From NCBI GenBank assembly GCA_002839825.1, contig PGYU01000018.1:1-52276 (forward strand): a DNA stretch of 52,276 nt, written 5' to 3'. The notes under the pieces were generated by a model. That model was given only the letters and a program-made list of their open reading frames with translations, was not told the origin of the DNA and made no database searches. The position numbers were made by a program, and so were the translations under genes. This document shows positions 36,316 through 45,632 of this stretch, one piece after another. The stretch is from Ignavibacteriae bacterium HGW-Ignavibacteriae-1 (lineage in GTDB: Bacteria; Bacteroidota; Ignavibacteria; Kapaibacteriales; UBA2268). How positions within the stretch are numbered: the first letter of the stretch is position 1; each line of letters starts with the position of its first letter.

Positions 36316-37065
36316 ATGATTAACGGAAAAAAAATAGCGGTTGTACTTCCTGCATATAATGCAGAGTTGACTCTCGAACGAACTCATGCGGAAATCCCTT
36401 TCGATATTGTGGACGAGATTATACTTGTTGATGACCATAGCCCCGATAAAACCTTCGAGTTGGCTAACAAACTTGGCATTAAGCACGTGATACGCCACGA
36501 GGAGAACAAGGGTTACGGCGGTAATCAGAAAACTTGCTATAACAAAGCACTCGAAATTGGCGCCGATATAGTCATAATGCTTCATCCGGATTACCAATAT
36601 ACCCCAAAACTCATCCAATCTATGGCATATTTGATTGCAAATGGCGTTTATCCCGTTGTCTTGGGTTCAAGAATTCTTGGAAAAGGCGCACTCAAAGGTG
36701 GAATGCCGATTTATAAATATATTTCGAACAGATTTCTGACTTTAGCCCAAAATCTTCTAATCAGCCAAAAATTATCGGAATATCATTCGGGATATAGAGC
36801 CTTTTCGGCAGATGTTTTGAAATCAATCAACTACATGGCAAATTCTGACGATTTCATTTTCGATAATCAAATGCTTTCGCAAATTTTTTACCAGGGTTAT
36901 GATATAGCCGAAATCACTTGCCCGACTGTATATAATGCTGAATCCTCATCTATTAATTTCCAACGCAGCGTCACATACGGATTGGGTGTGTTGGGAGTGT
37001 CTTTCTTGCATTTCTTCAACAAGCTTGGTTTTGCCAAATCAGAAATTTACAAGAAAATTAGTTAG
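36316..37065 (+). CDS. Family 2 glycosyltransferase (dolichyl-phosphate mannosyltransferase-like)
   Basis: A 249-residue GT-A fold enzyme with VVLPAYNAELTLERT at the N-terminus, the nucleotide-binding VDDHSPDKT, the NKGYGGNQKTCYNKAL segment, and the metal/donor motif MLHPDYQYTPKLI. The C-terminal part has a hydrophobic stretch (GLGVLGVSFLHFFNKLG) that may sit on the membrane. It resembles enzymes that transfer sugars to polyprenyl phosphate or cell-surface glycans. It converges with pyrD, with only two bases between the stops. Confidence 0.9.
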   Translation: MINGKKIAVVLPAYNAELTLERTHAEIPFDIVDEIILVDDHSPDKTFELANKLGIKHVIRHEENKGYGGNQKTCYNKALEIGADIVIMLHPDYQYTPKLIQSMAYLIANGVYPVVLGSRILGKGALKGGMPIYKYISNRFLTLAQNLLISQKLSEYHSGYRAFSADVLKSINYMANSDDFIFDNQMLSQIFYQGYDIAEITCPTVYNAESSSINFQRSVTYGLGVLGVSFLHFFNKLGFAKSEIYKKIS

Positions 37066-37067
37066 AA

Positions 37068-38189
37068 TCACTTTTGAGTGAACAAATGCTTGTAAAGGTC
37101 ATGCCCGTGTTTGGAAAATAGCTCGAAATAACCCGTAAACCATTGCATTAAATCTATTCCTGCATCTACCGAAGCATTGTAATCCTCGATAGTTTCTATT
37201 CCACCTGTACGGATAACGATGAATTCTTTGTGCAATTCTCGACTATTTCTGATTTTGACCGCCTCTGAAGCTAAATTTAGTGAATCTGCTCTTAATGGTT
37301 TTCCGGAAATTCCGCCTCCGAAATGAGTCATGAAATATCTGAAATTGTCTTCTTCTTTATGGTCAATCTGAATGAGTTTATCCATGTAATTGACAGATGT
37401 GTTTCCAAAATTCACACCACCGAATCCCATATCGATTAGCAAGTTTACAAGGCTCGGGACTTGGGCTAAGTCTGTATCTGTGGAAAATTTGACTACTATG
37501 GGAATGCTTTTACCTGAATGCTTTATATATTTATCTCGAATATATTCGAGACGCGAAATGAGAGTATTATCGAGCAAATTTGTACTATCGTGGTGTTCCC
37601 CGGTATTCGGGCAACTTTCGTTAAGCTCTGCAAAAGTAACTCCTGCTTTTTCGTAAAGCATAAATCCGTTTACAACGCCTGCCATTGCAATATCGAAATC
37701 TACTCCGGGAGATTCGCTGAGACTAACGCCGATAGGGCAGCCGTCCTTCTTGTTTATACGGCTTAACCGCTCGGCAACAGTTTCGTGGCTGTCATTCGGC
37801 AAACCCATCCAATTTAGTGCGGCTTCTGAACGCGGGTACGGCATAAATGGATGTAGAATCCCATTTTTGCTATTTCCCGCACGCGGAGTTGCTGTCGTAG
37901 TGCCTGCTAAAAACGCTCCGGCACCTTGCATGTAACTAACATCATACCCAACACCGTTTTTGAACATTCCCGCTGCATTCATCAATCTGTTGCCAAATTC
38001 GACTCCCCAAATGGTAACCTTGTTTCCGGAGTTGATATAGCGTGGTGTAGATAATTGCTCCTCGCTCAAAGCATGAACAAATTCCCGTCTGCCGCGTGAG
38101 TATAATTCGATGGCAAGGCGTGGTGAAAAATAAAAAGACAGAAGTCTTACGACTCTGTCAAATTTTGCTATTGTTTCTAAAAATGTCAT
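37068..38189 (-). CDS. pyrD: Dihydroorotate dehydrogenase-like protein
   Basis: From the ATG at 38189 the protein is about 373 residues (a TTG at 38201 is also open). It has the FMN-barrel blocks NRLMNAAGMFKNGVGYD, AGTTTATPRAGN, PRSEAALNWMGLPNDSHE, ELNESCPNTGEHH and the phosphate-binding RTGGIETIEDYNASVDAG. The catalytic base position holds cysteine (SCPN), as in class 1 enzymes, whereas the N-terminal extension and the TTTATPRAGN/NWMGLPND segments look class 2-like. The pathway would be pyrimidine synthesis (dihydroorotate to orotate), with the electron acceptor uncertain. The substrate is inferred, so pyrD is a reasonable but not certain name. Confidence 0.82.
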   Translation of the reverse strand: MTFLETIAKFDRVVRLLSFYFSPRLAIELYSRGRREFVHALSEEQLSTPRYINSGNKVTIWGVEFGNRLMNAAGMFKNGVGYDVSYMQGAGAFLAGTTTATPRAGNSKNGILHPFMPYPRSEAALNWMGLPNDSHETVAERLSRINKKDGCPIGVSLSESPGVDFDIAMAGVVNGFMLYEKAGVTFAELNESCPNTGEHHDSTNLLDNTLISRLEYIRDKYIKHSGKSIPIVVKFSTDTDLAQVPSLVNLLIDMGFGGVNFGNTSVNYMDKLIQIDHKEEDNFRYFMTHFGGGISGKPLRADSLNLASEAVKIRNSRELHKEFIVIRTGGIETIEDYNASVDAGIDLMQWFTGYFELFSKHGHDLYKHLFTQK

Positions 38190-38332
38190 GTCTTTCCGCA
38201 ATAAATGAGATTCAAATATAAGTATAGTTTCTTAAAAATGATACTTTTGCGGTAAAAAAGTAAATTCTCAAACTTTGATGTTCAAAAAATCCTTTTGAAA
38301 TTTTCCAAAATAAAAGAAAATTATACTACAAA

Positions 38333-39148
38333 TTATTTTTGTAAAATAAATGATGATTCTGTACAAAAAACTGAATTAAATGGCGGAAACCCTAAAAAAG
38401 CAGGCATTTTCAATGCAGGAAGTCCAAATTTTGCTTTAAAAACCGGACGTAAAATATAATAATCCTCACGATAAATATTCAAATTTGCTTCAAGGGCAGC
38501 CTTTTTGAATTTGTCGGGCGTCAGCCTAATATCCCGTAAACGCATTACCTCTTCGATGTCTTGTGGTCTGCCGGATTGAATCAAAAATTCAAAGAAACCT
38601 TGCGTGAAATAATGAATGTAGGGCAATTTTGTCAAAGCGTTGCCGGCTAAAGTGTGTTGGTGACCGCCAAAGGGAGAATAATAAGAAGGAAAAGTAACAT
38701 ATAAGAATCCGCCGGGTTTCATAATTTTCCGAATGTTTGCAAGTGCTGTATATGCCGAATCAAGATGCTCGATTACATCGCGGAGTATTACCAAATCATA
38801 ACGATTTTGCCATTCTGCATGGGGTTCTTCGCCGATTATGTCGTGAGAAGAGTATGTCACGTCAAGCCCTGCAATTTTGGTAATGAGTTCGCCTGTTTGG
38901 ATTCGCTCTAAAGCAATGTCCGTTCCGATTGCTTCTGATGCTCCGGCTTCTGCCAAAGCATGGAGCACGCCACCTTCGGCAGAACCGATTTCGGCGACTT
39001 TATCACCGGATTTGAAAATTCCTTGCTCGATTAATAAGGGTACAATTGTACTTCTGCCCAAATCATACATATAGCCCCAGTAATATTTATCGTTGTCCGA
39101 TAAATTACTGCTCATGACGGCTTCTCTTATGTCTTTTATATTATTCAT
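38333..39148 (-). CDS. Class I SAM-dependent methyltransferase
   Basis: This 271-residue protein contains methyltransferase motif I (VAEIGSAEGGVLHALAEAG), motif II around EAIGTDIALERI, motif IV (DLVILRDVIEHLD) and motif VI (MKPGGFLYVTFPSYYSPFGG). The C-terminal ~90 residues are of unknown type. It is divergent from a glycosyltransferase gene, 66 bases away, so both may act on surface polysaccharide or lipid. The substrate is unknown. Confidence 0.88.
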   Translation of the reverse strand: MNNIKDIREAVMSSNLSDNDKYYWGYMYDLGRSTIVPLLIEQGIFKSGDKVAEIGSAEGGVLHALAEAGASEAIGTDIALERIQTGELITKIAGLDVTYSSHDIIGEEPHAEWQNRYDLVILRDVIEHLDSAYTALANIRKIMKPGGFLYVTFPSYYSPFGGHQHTLAGNALTKLPYIHYFTQGFFEFLIQSGRPQDIEEVMRLRDIRLTPDKFKKAALEANLNIYREDYYILRPVFKAKFGLPALKMPAFLGFPPFNSVFCTESSFILQK

Positions 39149-39214
39149 TTACAATATTTATGTTTAACTTCGTAAATTACGTTTTAAAATAACTATAATT
39201 GCCTTGCCAAGGAA

Positions 39215-40345
39215 ATGAAAGTCGCATATTTATCTACTTTTTACCCGTTTCGGGGTGGTATTGCCCAATTCAATCAAAATTTGATTTCCGAATTTGCAAT
39301 TCATCACGATACTCGTGCTTACACTTTTACTACTCAATATCCCGATTTCCTTTTTCCTGGCAAAAGCCAATTTGTAGAAAATTCGGACGATAAACCGACA
39401 ATTGTTGCGGATAGAATTTTGAGCACCGTCAATCCGCTGTCATATTTTTCGGCTGCATCAAAAATCAACAAATTCGCTCCTGATATATTATTGACAAAAT
39501 TCTGGATTCCATTCTTGGCGCCGTCTTTGGGCACTACTGCGAGATTTATCGGCAAATCTACAACGAAAATTGCTATTCTGGACAATGTAATCCCTCACGA
39601 AAGACGAATTGGCGATATGGCTCTGATTAAATATTTCCTTTCGGGTTTCGACGCTTTTGTAACTATGAGCGAATCTGTCAAAAATGATTTGTTGAGTTTT
39701 CGTCCTAATGCTAATTTTATTCTAACTCCGCATCCTTTGTATGACCATTTTGGTGAAAAGCTCCCCAAATCTGAGGCAAGATTAAAATTGGGAATTAATG
39801 ACGATAAAAAAGTACTTCTCTTTTTCGGGTTTATTCGCAAATATAAAGGCTTGGATTTGCTGATTGAAGCTATGAGCAAACTCGGCGATGAATATCATTT
39901 AATCATTGCCGGCGAGCCTTACGAATCATACACAGAATATGCTGATATTATTAATAAGCATAATTTGAGTAACCGAGTGACTGAAATGATTCGTTTCATC
40001 AGCGATGATGATGTCCGATTGCTTTTTTCGGCTGCTGATGTTTGCGTTTTGCCATATCGTTCGGCAACACAAAGCGGCATCGTCGGGATTTCGTATCATT
40101 TTGATTTGCCTTTGGTAGCTACAAATGTTGGCGGGCTTTCCGAAATGATTGAACCGTACCAAACAGGAATTATGACCCAAGATGTATCGGCAAATGGCAT
40201 CGCAAACGCTGTGAAAGATTATTTTAGCCGCGATTTGGAAGCGATGACACTGAATATCGCCAAATACAAAGCAGAAGCAAAATGGAGCACATTGACTCAA
40301 AAAATCATCGAATTGTATAATCAATCGAAAAGTAAACGTCTTTAA
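39215..40345 (+). CDS. Family 4 glycosyltransferase
   Basis: A 376-residue GT-B enzyme. The N-terminal lobe opens with KVAYLSTFYPFRGGIAQFNQ (acceptor side). The C-terminal lobe has LLFFGFIRKYKGLDLLIEAM, the donor segment HLIIAGEPYESY and VCVLPYRSATQSGIVGIS, then PLVATNVGGLSEMI, matching the E-x7-E region of retaining transferases. It should work at the cytoplasmic side in polysaccharide or glycolipid assembly. The neighbours fit a small surface-sugar group. Confidence 0.92.
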   Translation: MKVAYLSTFYPFRGGIAQFNQNLISEFAIHHDTRAYTFTTQYPDFLFPGKSQFVENSDDKPTIVADRILSTVNPLSYFSAASKINKFAPDILLTKFWIPFLAPSLGTTARFIGKSTTKIAILDNVIPHERRIGDMALIKYFLSGFDAFVTMSESVKNDLLSFRPNANFILTPHPLYDHFGEKLPKSEARLKLGINDDKKVLLFFGFIRKYKGLDLLIEAMSKLGDEYHLIIAGEPYESYTEYADIINKHNLSNRVTEMIRFISDDDVRLLFSAADVCVLPYRSATQSGIVGISYHFDLPLVATNVGGLSEMIEPYQTGIMTQDVSANGIANAVKDYFSRDLEAMTLNIAKYKAEAKWSTLTQKIIELYNQSKSKRL

Positions 40346-40378
40346 AATATTACACATTAAAATTAAATTGGAATTAAG

Positions 40379-41221
40379 TTGGCTGATAAAATAAAACTAC
40401 TATTTGTTGGAGATGTTGTTGGTGTCGTCGGGCTTGAATATCTCAAAAAAGAACTCAAAGGGCTGATTGAATCTTACGGAGCAAATTTTGTAGTCGTCAA
40501 TGGCGAAAACATCGAAAACGGCAAAGGCTTAAACGAAGAACAGGCGGAGCAGATTTTCGCTCTCGGCGTGGATGTCATTACAACGGGCAACCACATTTGG
40601 GACAATTGGAAATCGCGACCCTTGCTAGCAAAAGATGACCGCGTTATCAGACCTTCTAACTATCCTCCGGGAAACGTCGGCAAAGGTTACAAAGTAGTTG
40701 AAAAAGCTCCCGGATTAGAAGTTGCAGTTATTCAATTGCAAGGGCGAACCTATATGCAAGCGATAGATTGCCCTTTCCGTGCAGCAGATAATTTGCTTAA
40801 GATGTTAAGCGAAAGGACACCGATTATAATTGTTGACTTCCATGCCGATGCTACTGCCGAAAAAATCGCAATGGGTTGGCATTTGGACGGGCGGGCATCA
40901 GCTGTTATAGGCACTCATACGCATATTCCTACAGCTGATGCTTCAATATTAATGAATGGCACTGCATATATCACTGATGTTGGTATGACAGGTCCTTATG
41001 ATTCTGTAGTCGGAATGAGAAAAGATATTGCTCTAAAGAGACTGTTATTGCAAACCGCACATAAATACGAGCAAGCCACAGGCGATTTGAAACTATGTGC
41101 CGTATATGTTGAAATTGATTCCGAAACAGGGCAAGCTATGAAAATCGAACAAATCATATTGCCCAAATTTATAAATTCTATGTATGACCAATTAAACGAA
41201 AACGAAAATGAAAAGATATAA
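40379..41221 (+). CDS. YmdB-type metallophosphoesterase (TIGR00282)
   Basis: A 280-residue protein beginning with TTG at 40379 (upstream GGAATTAAG). It holds all metal-site motifs: LFVGDVVG, VNGENIENGKG, TTGNHIWDN, DFHADATAEK and GTHTHIPTAD. Family members hydrolyse cyclic nucleotides or other 2',3'-phosphodiesters in vitro. The 3' end overlaps asd by 14 bases, so the two are co-transcribed and probably coupled. Confidence 0.93.
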   Translation: MADKIKLLFVGDVVGVVGLEYLKKELKGLIESYGANFVVVNGENIENGKGLNEEQAEQIFALGVDVITTGNHIWDNWKSRPLLAKDDRVIRPSNYPPGNVGKGYKVVEKAPGLEVAVIQLQGRTYMQAIDCPFRAADNLLKMLSERTPIIIVDFHADATAEKIAMGWHLDGRASAVIGTHTHIPTADASILMNGTAYITDVGMTGPYDSVVGMRKDIALKRLLLQTAHKYEQATGDLKLCAVYVEIDSETGQAMKIEQIILPKFINSMYDQLNENENEKI

Positions 41222-42185
41222 TGTTGCTATTGTTGGAGCCGGTGGTTTAGTCGGCAGAGCCATGTTGAAAGTGCTCGAAGAACAAAATTTTCCCGTTGCT
41301 CGCCTCGGGCTTTTTGCAAGTAGCCGTTCCGCCGGAACAGAGCTATCATTCAGAGGTGAAAATTATAAAATTGAAGAGTTATTGCCTGAAGTTTTTGAAG
41401 ATTTTGACATAGCGCTATTTTCAGCAGGTGGTTCGGTTTCTAAAGAATATGCACCAATCGCTGCCGAAAAGGGCTGTATCGTTATTGATAACAGTAGCGC
41501 TTGGCGAATGGACCCTGAAGTTCCGCTAATTGTGCCTGAAGTCAATCCACACCATCTCCAAAATCACAAAGGCATCATTGCCAATCCAAATTGCTCAACA
41601 ATTCAACTTGTCGTTGCTCTAAAGCCTCTTTCGGACAATTTCGGCTTGAAGCGTGTAGTATGCTCAACTTACCAATCAATTTCCGGTGCCGGAAATAAAG
41701 GTGTTGAAAAATTGATGAATGAAATAACCGGCAAAGGGACTGACAATCAGCCAATCGCATTTAATTTGCTGTTTCATCAGTTTGAACCATCAGGATTTAC
41801 GGTAGAAGAATCAAAGATGATAAACGAAACCCGAAAAATTTTCGGGAATGAATCTTTGCCGCTTGCATTTACTTGTGTTCGTGTCCCAACATTGGGCGGG
41901 CATTGCGAATCTGTAAACGTAGAGCTCGAAAGTAGCTATGAAATCGAAGATATTAAGCGTCTTTATGCCAATACCGTCGGAGTTGTTCTGATGGATGATA
42001 CAAGTCGCGATTCATATCCGACGCCCCAAATCACTCAAGACACTGACCCCGTTTATATTGGGAGAATTCGTCGTGATGATTCAGCCGAAAATGCTTTGTA
42101 TCTATGGGTAGCTGCAGATAATTTGCGCAAAGGAGCCGCAACAAATGCAGTTCAAATAGCTCAGCTATTAATTAAGGAAAACTAA
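41208..42185 (+). CDS. asd: Aspartate-semialdehyde dehydrogenase
   Basis: A 325-residue enzyme with the NADP motif VAIVGAGGLVGRAML, the SSAWRMDPEVPLIVPEVNP segment, the active-site cysteine in IIANPNCSTIQLVVAL and the substrate-binding GGHCESVNVEL. It reduces aspartyl phosphate to the semialdehyde, the branch point to lysine/diaminopimelate, threonine and methionine. It overlaps the preceding phosphoesterase gene by 14 bases and converges on mrpG with a 4-base overlap. The aspartate kinase for the first step is 8 kb away. Confidence 0.97.
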   Translation: MKRYNVAIVGAGGLVGRAMLKVLEEQNFPVARLGLFASSRSAGTELSFRGENYKIEELLPEVFEDFDIALFSAGGSVSKEYAPIAAEKGCIVIDNSSAWRMDPEVPLIVPEVNPHHLQNHKGIIANPNCSTIQLVVALKPLSDNFGLKRVVCSTYQSISGAGNKGVEKLMNEITGKGTDNQPIAFNLLFHQFEPSGFTVEESKMINETRKIFGNESLPLAFTCVRVPTLGGHCESVNVELESSYEIEDIKRLYANTVGVVLMDDTSRDSYPTPQITQDTDPVYIGRIRRDDSAENALYLWVAADNLRKGAATNAVQIAQLLIKEN

Positions 42186-42604
42186 TCTGAGTTGTGCTCA
42201 GTTTGGTCCCGTGGCAATGTCACTTTATCATCGCTGCTGAATTTTTCGCTGTATAGTACGTGTTCAACCGGATTGAAACTTCCTTCAATTTCATTTATTA
42301 TGGATTTATCCCATAGTGGTATTCCATCGAAATATGCAGCCCGACCGATTAAATGTGCTCCAATTGGTGCTGTGAGGAACAAAAATATTATGATTATGAT
42401 TGCACGTGTCATTATCCCGACTTCTTCAAAATACAATGCTGTACCAAATAAAATGCTCCCTACACCTAAAGTTGTTGCTTTGGTGGTGGCGGACATTCGC
42501 ATATAAATATCGGGCATTTTGATTAATCCGATAGATGAGATAAATATGAAAATCGAACCTATCAATATCAATACTGCACTTACAACATCAATTATTTCAG
42601 TCAT
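42182..42604 (-). CDS. mrpG: Mrp cation/proton antiporter subunit G
   Basis: A 140-residue membrane protein with three hydrophobic helices, including the conserved IGLIKMPDIYMRMSATTKATTLG segment (here cited only in part: MPDIYMRMSATTKA). It is the last subunit of the seven-subunit antiporter that exchanges Na+ (or K+/Ca2+) for H+. A charged C-terminal tail of ~45 residues is longer than I would expect. Its start overlaps mrpF by four bases. Confidence 0.93.
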   Translation of the reverse strand: MTEIIDVVSAVLILIGSIFIFISSIGLIKMPDIYMRMSATTKATTLGVGSILFGTALYFEEVGIMTRAIIIIIFLFLTAPIGAHLIGRAAYFDGIPLWDKSIINEIEGSFNPVEHVLYSEKFSSDDKVTLPRDQTEHNSD

Positions 42605-42873
42605 GTTTTTGACCTCCTCTCCAAATAATACGCAAAAGCAGTTGTACCCAAAAAAGCTAACATTGCAATAATAATCCCAACATCAAGCACTGTAGTAGAG
42701 TTTGAGATGATTGAATAAACTGCAACAAACCCGATTGCAGTTGTTGCAATCAAGTCAAGTGCCACGACTCTATCTTCCAAACTTGGTCCTACTGCAACTC
42801 TATATAGCATTAACAGCATCGAAGCTATAATTATGGGTATGGAAACAAATATTGCCATTTCTACGAAACTCAT
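42601..42873 (-). CDS. mrpF: Mrp cation/proton antiporter subunit F
   Basis: A 90-residue, three-helix membrane protein with the family block YRVAVGPSLEDRVVALDLIA. The length is typical. It overlaps mrpE and mrpG by four bases each, so it is translated from the shared operon. Confidence 0.94.
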   Translation of the reverse strand: MSFVEMAIFVSIPIIIASMLLMLYRVAVGPSLEDRVVALDLIATTAIGFVAVYSIISNSTTVLDVGIIIAMLAFLGTTAFAYYLERRSKT

Positions 42874-43343
42874 CTCAATATCTCCAATAATTTTCTTTCC
42901 AAACCTGATTTTAATTCCTCTTTATATTTTTGAGGGTATTCCATGTACATTGCATGTACGTATAATACTTTTTTGTCGTCAGATGTATCAATGCTCAATG
43001 AGCCGGGTGTCATAGTAATTAAATTTGCAAACAAAGTGATTTCCAAATCTGTTTTTGCATCCAAAGGTACTGCAATTATTCCCGGTCTCATTCTGTCTTT
43101 AATTGTCAAAATATCCACAGCAACTTTGAAATTAGCTACTATCAATTCCTTGAGGAAATATAATATGAATAAGAATATTTTGGGTAGTCTTGTAAAATAT
43201 CGTGTTTTGGCGATTGCATTTTTGGAAATAAACAAAATCACATAGCCAATAATAATCCCTTGGATGAAATTTGTAAAGTGCAAATCACCTGTCAGCAAAG
43301 CCCACAATATCCCAAGAATAAGATTTAGAAGTAGTAGTCCCAT
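42870..43343 (-). CDS. mrpE: Mrp cation/proton antiporter subunit E
   Basis: A 157-residue protein with two to three N-terminal membrane helices (LLNLILGILWALLTG, FIQGIIIGYVILF) and a cytoplasmic C-terminal domain carrying the typical LFANLITMTPGSLSID. It follows mrpD by two bases. The usual MrpE features are present. Confidence 0.94.
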   Translation of the reverse strand: MGLLLLNLILGILWALLTGDLHFTNFIQGIIIGYVILFISKNAIAKTRYFTRLPKIFLFILYFLKELIVANFKVAVDILTIKDRMRPGIIAVPLDAKTDLEITLFANLITMTPGSLSIDTSDDKKVLYVHAMYMEYPQKYKEELKSGLERKLLEILR

Positions 43344-43345
43344 TA

Positions 43346-44866
43346 TTACCTTACTCCCAATACAGCATTAATATAATATTGAGGATTTGCAAGCTGTTCG
43401 CCTGTTAGCACCGCAAAATCAAATGCCGAACCGGCAAAAAAACTTAGTAGCAAAATCACTACGGTCATAAAAATCGAAGGCGAATAAAGCAAATATTTAC
43501 GATTAATAGAAATTTTGTAAAACTCTCTTTCTACTTCGCTTTCTTGCTTTTCATCTTGCCAGAAGGCGTAATTCCAAATCTTTGTCATCGAATACAATGT
43601 AAGTAGCCCGACAAATAATGATACTCCAACGATTAAATATTGCTCGATTCTGAATCCTGCCAAAGCCACCGTAAATTTAGCCCAAAATCCCGCAAAGGGC
43701 GGAATTCCGGACAGAGTAAATGCCGATATTAAAAACAAAAGACTCACAGACGGATATTTTTTGAATAATCCTCCCAAAGTATCTAAATTATATGTTCCTT
43801 TAATTCGCTCCACTATACCGCTTATGAAAAACAAATTTGTCTTTGTGACAATATGATAAACTATGTAGAAAATCCCGGCTGCAAAGGAAAATGCAGTCAT
43901 CAAGCCCAGCGCCATCACCATATAACCCACTTGGCTCACGATATGGAACGATAATATTCGCCTGAAATCATTTTGGGCAGCTGCTCCAAGCACACCTGTT
44001 ACCATTGTAAACCCGGCGATAATCAAAATCACTGTACCTATAAATTCATTATTAATATCAAATATCAATGTGAATACTCTGTACATTGTATATACGCCCA
44101 CTTTTGTGAGCAATCCTGCAAATAAAGCCGAAACTGCAACCGGCGGAGTATGATATGATGCCGGCAACCACGAAAACAAAGGGAACACGGCGGATTTGAT
44201 ACCGAAAGAAACCAAAAACATCATTGCCACTACAGTCACTAAGCCTTGGTTTTCCACTAATTTAACTTTTACAGCCAAATCAGCCATATTCAATGTTCCG
44301 GTCATTCCGTATAAAATGCCCACTGCGGAAAGAAAAATCATTGATGACACTAAGTTCAGCGTTACATATTTGACGGCTCCTTCCAATTGCTCTTGCTTGC
44401 CGCCAAGAGCCAATAGTACAAATGATGAAATGAGCATCACTTCGAACCAAACGTAGAGATTGAACATGTCGCCCGTCAAAAATGCACCGTTGACGCCCAT
44501 TAATAAAATTTGAAGCAAAGGATAATAAAAATGTTGCTCGTTTGCCGTGTCAACTGTGACTATCGAATAAAATGCTACCGCAAATCCCATCAGACCGGAC
44601 ATCAGAATCATTATAGCCGAAAAATTATCGGCTACGAGCACAATTCCAAATGGTACTTTCCATCCACCAATCGCAACGACTTGTATTCCGTTGACATAAA
44701 TCGTGGAAAACAAAATTATAGCAACGATGAAACCCGTACTTCCAGCCACTACATTTATAATGCGTTGGAATTGCAAATTTTTCCAAGCGAATAACATCAA
44801 TATTGCAAAAGACAATGGCAATAATATTGGCAACAAAACTAACAGTTCAATGTCGAATGTAGTCAT
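43346..44866 (-). CDS. mrpD: Mrp cation/proton antiporter subunit D
   Basis: A 506-residue polytopic protein of the NuoN/NuoL-like family with about 14 helices. Diagnostic blocks are WFEVMLISSFVLLALGG, SLPASYH-type FSWLPASYHTPPVAVSALFA with the functional lysine in GLLTKVGVYTMYR, and SGIPPFAGFWAKF. It is one of the two proton-pumping-like antiporter subunits. Confidence 0.95.
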   Translation of the reverse strand: MTTFDIELLVLLPILLPLSFAILMLFAWKNLQFQRIINVVAGSTGFIVAIILFSTIYVNGIQVVAIGGWKVPFGIVLVADNFSAIMILMSGLMGFAVAFYSIVTVDTANEQHFYYPLLQILLMGVNGAFLTGDMFNLYVWFEVMLISSFVLLALGGKQEQLEGAVKYVTLNLVSSMIFLSAVGILYGMTGTLNMADLAVKVKLVENQGLVTVVAMMFLVSFGIKSAVFPLFSWLPASYHTPPVAVSALFAGLLTKVGVYTMYRVFTLIFDINNEFIGTVILIIAGFTMVTGVLGAAAQNDFRRILSFHIVSQVGYMVMALGLMTAFSFAAGIFYIVYHIVTKTNLFFISGIVERIKGTYNLDTLGGLFKKYPSVSLLFLISAFTLSGIPPFAGFWAKFTVALAGFRIEQYLIVGVSLFVGLLTLYSMTKIWNYAFWQDEKQESEVEREFYKISINRKYLLYSPSIFMTVVILLLSFFAGSAFDFAVLTGEQLANPQYYINAVLGVR

Positions 44867-45219
44867 TAGGCTATCCTGTCGGTTGATTTCAAACTGTTAA
44901 TATCATCGCTTCCAATCATTTGGTATGCTTTTTTGAATAAAACAATTGCAAATGCTTGAACGCCAAAACCAATTACGATTGCCGTCAATATCAACGCTTG
45001 TGGTATTGGTTCTGCATATGGTTCGACAGCCGTTTGGTTGCCTTCCAATATGAATGCCGGAGCACCTTTTGTCAAACGCCCAATATTGAAAATCAGCAAA
45101 TTGGCAGCATGTCCTAAAAACATCAGCCCGAAAATCACTTTGACCAAACTTCGGCGAAGCACTAAATAAAATCCCGCTGTAAATAAAATGCCTGTCACAA
45201 TAGCTAAAAGTAGCGTCAT
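44866..45219 (-). CDS. mrpC: Mrp cation/proton antiporter subunit C
   Basis: A 117-residue three-helix protein, homologous to NuoK. It shows [20 protein letters not shown] with conserved charged residues, and [20 protein letters not shown]. It overlaps mrpB by four bases and mrpD by one. Confidence 0.95.
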   Translation of the reverse strand: MTLLLAIVTGILFTAGFYLVLRRSLVKVIFGLMFLGHAANLLIFNIGRLTKGAPAFILEGNQTAVEPYAEPIPQALILTAIVIGFGVQAFAIVLFKKAYQMIGSDDINSLKSTDRIA

Positions 45220-45632
45220 GGTTTGACCTCTTCCGATATTGTGAATAATATTTTGAGTGTAATCCCAATCACAACTATATAAACTCCCAAATCAAAAAGT
45301 AGGGGTGTGCCCAATTTGCCGAAGAGCGGGAAATTCAAATCGCTCCACTTGGCAGTCATAAAAGTATCAAAACTGAAAAAGGCAATCATTCCCGAAAATA
45401 AAGCTAACATTAATCCTGTCGCTATCAAATAGACCGGCTCAATACGCAATAATTTTTTAGCTTCTTCCACTCCGAATGCGATTGAATACAAGGCGTAAGC
45501 CGCTGATGCAACTAATCCGCCGACAAAGCCACCGCCGGGAGAATTATGCCCTCGGAACAGCAAAAAGAATGAAAATAGCAGTAACATCGGCAATAAATAT
45601 CGCGTTGCGGTTTGTAAAATTATTGATTTCAT
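45216..45632 (-). CDS. mrpB: Mrp cation/proton antiporter subunit B
   Basis: A 138-residue four-helix protein with the signature [20 protein letters not shown] and the later segment [20 protein letters not shown]. Both are hallmarks of MrpB. It overlaps mrpA and mrpC by four bases each. Confidence 0.95.
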   Translation of the reverse strand: MKSIILQTATRYLLPMLLLFSFFLLFRGHNSPGGGFVGGLVASAAYALYSIAFGVEEAKKLLRIEPVYLIATGLMLALFSGMIAFFSFDTFMTAKWSDLNFPLFGKLGTPLLFDLGVYIVVIGITLKILFTISEEVKP

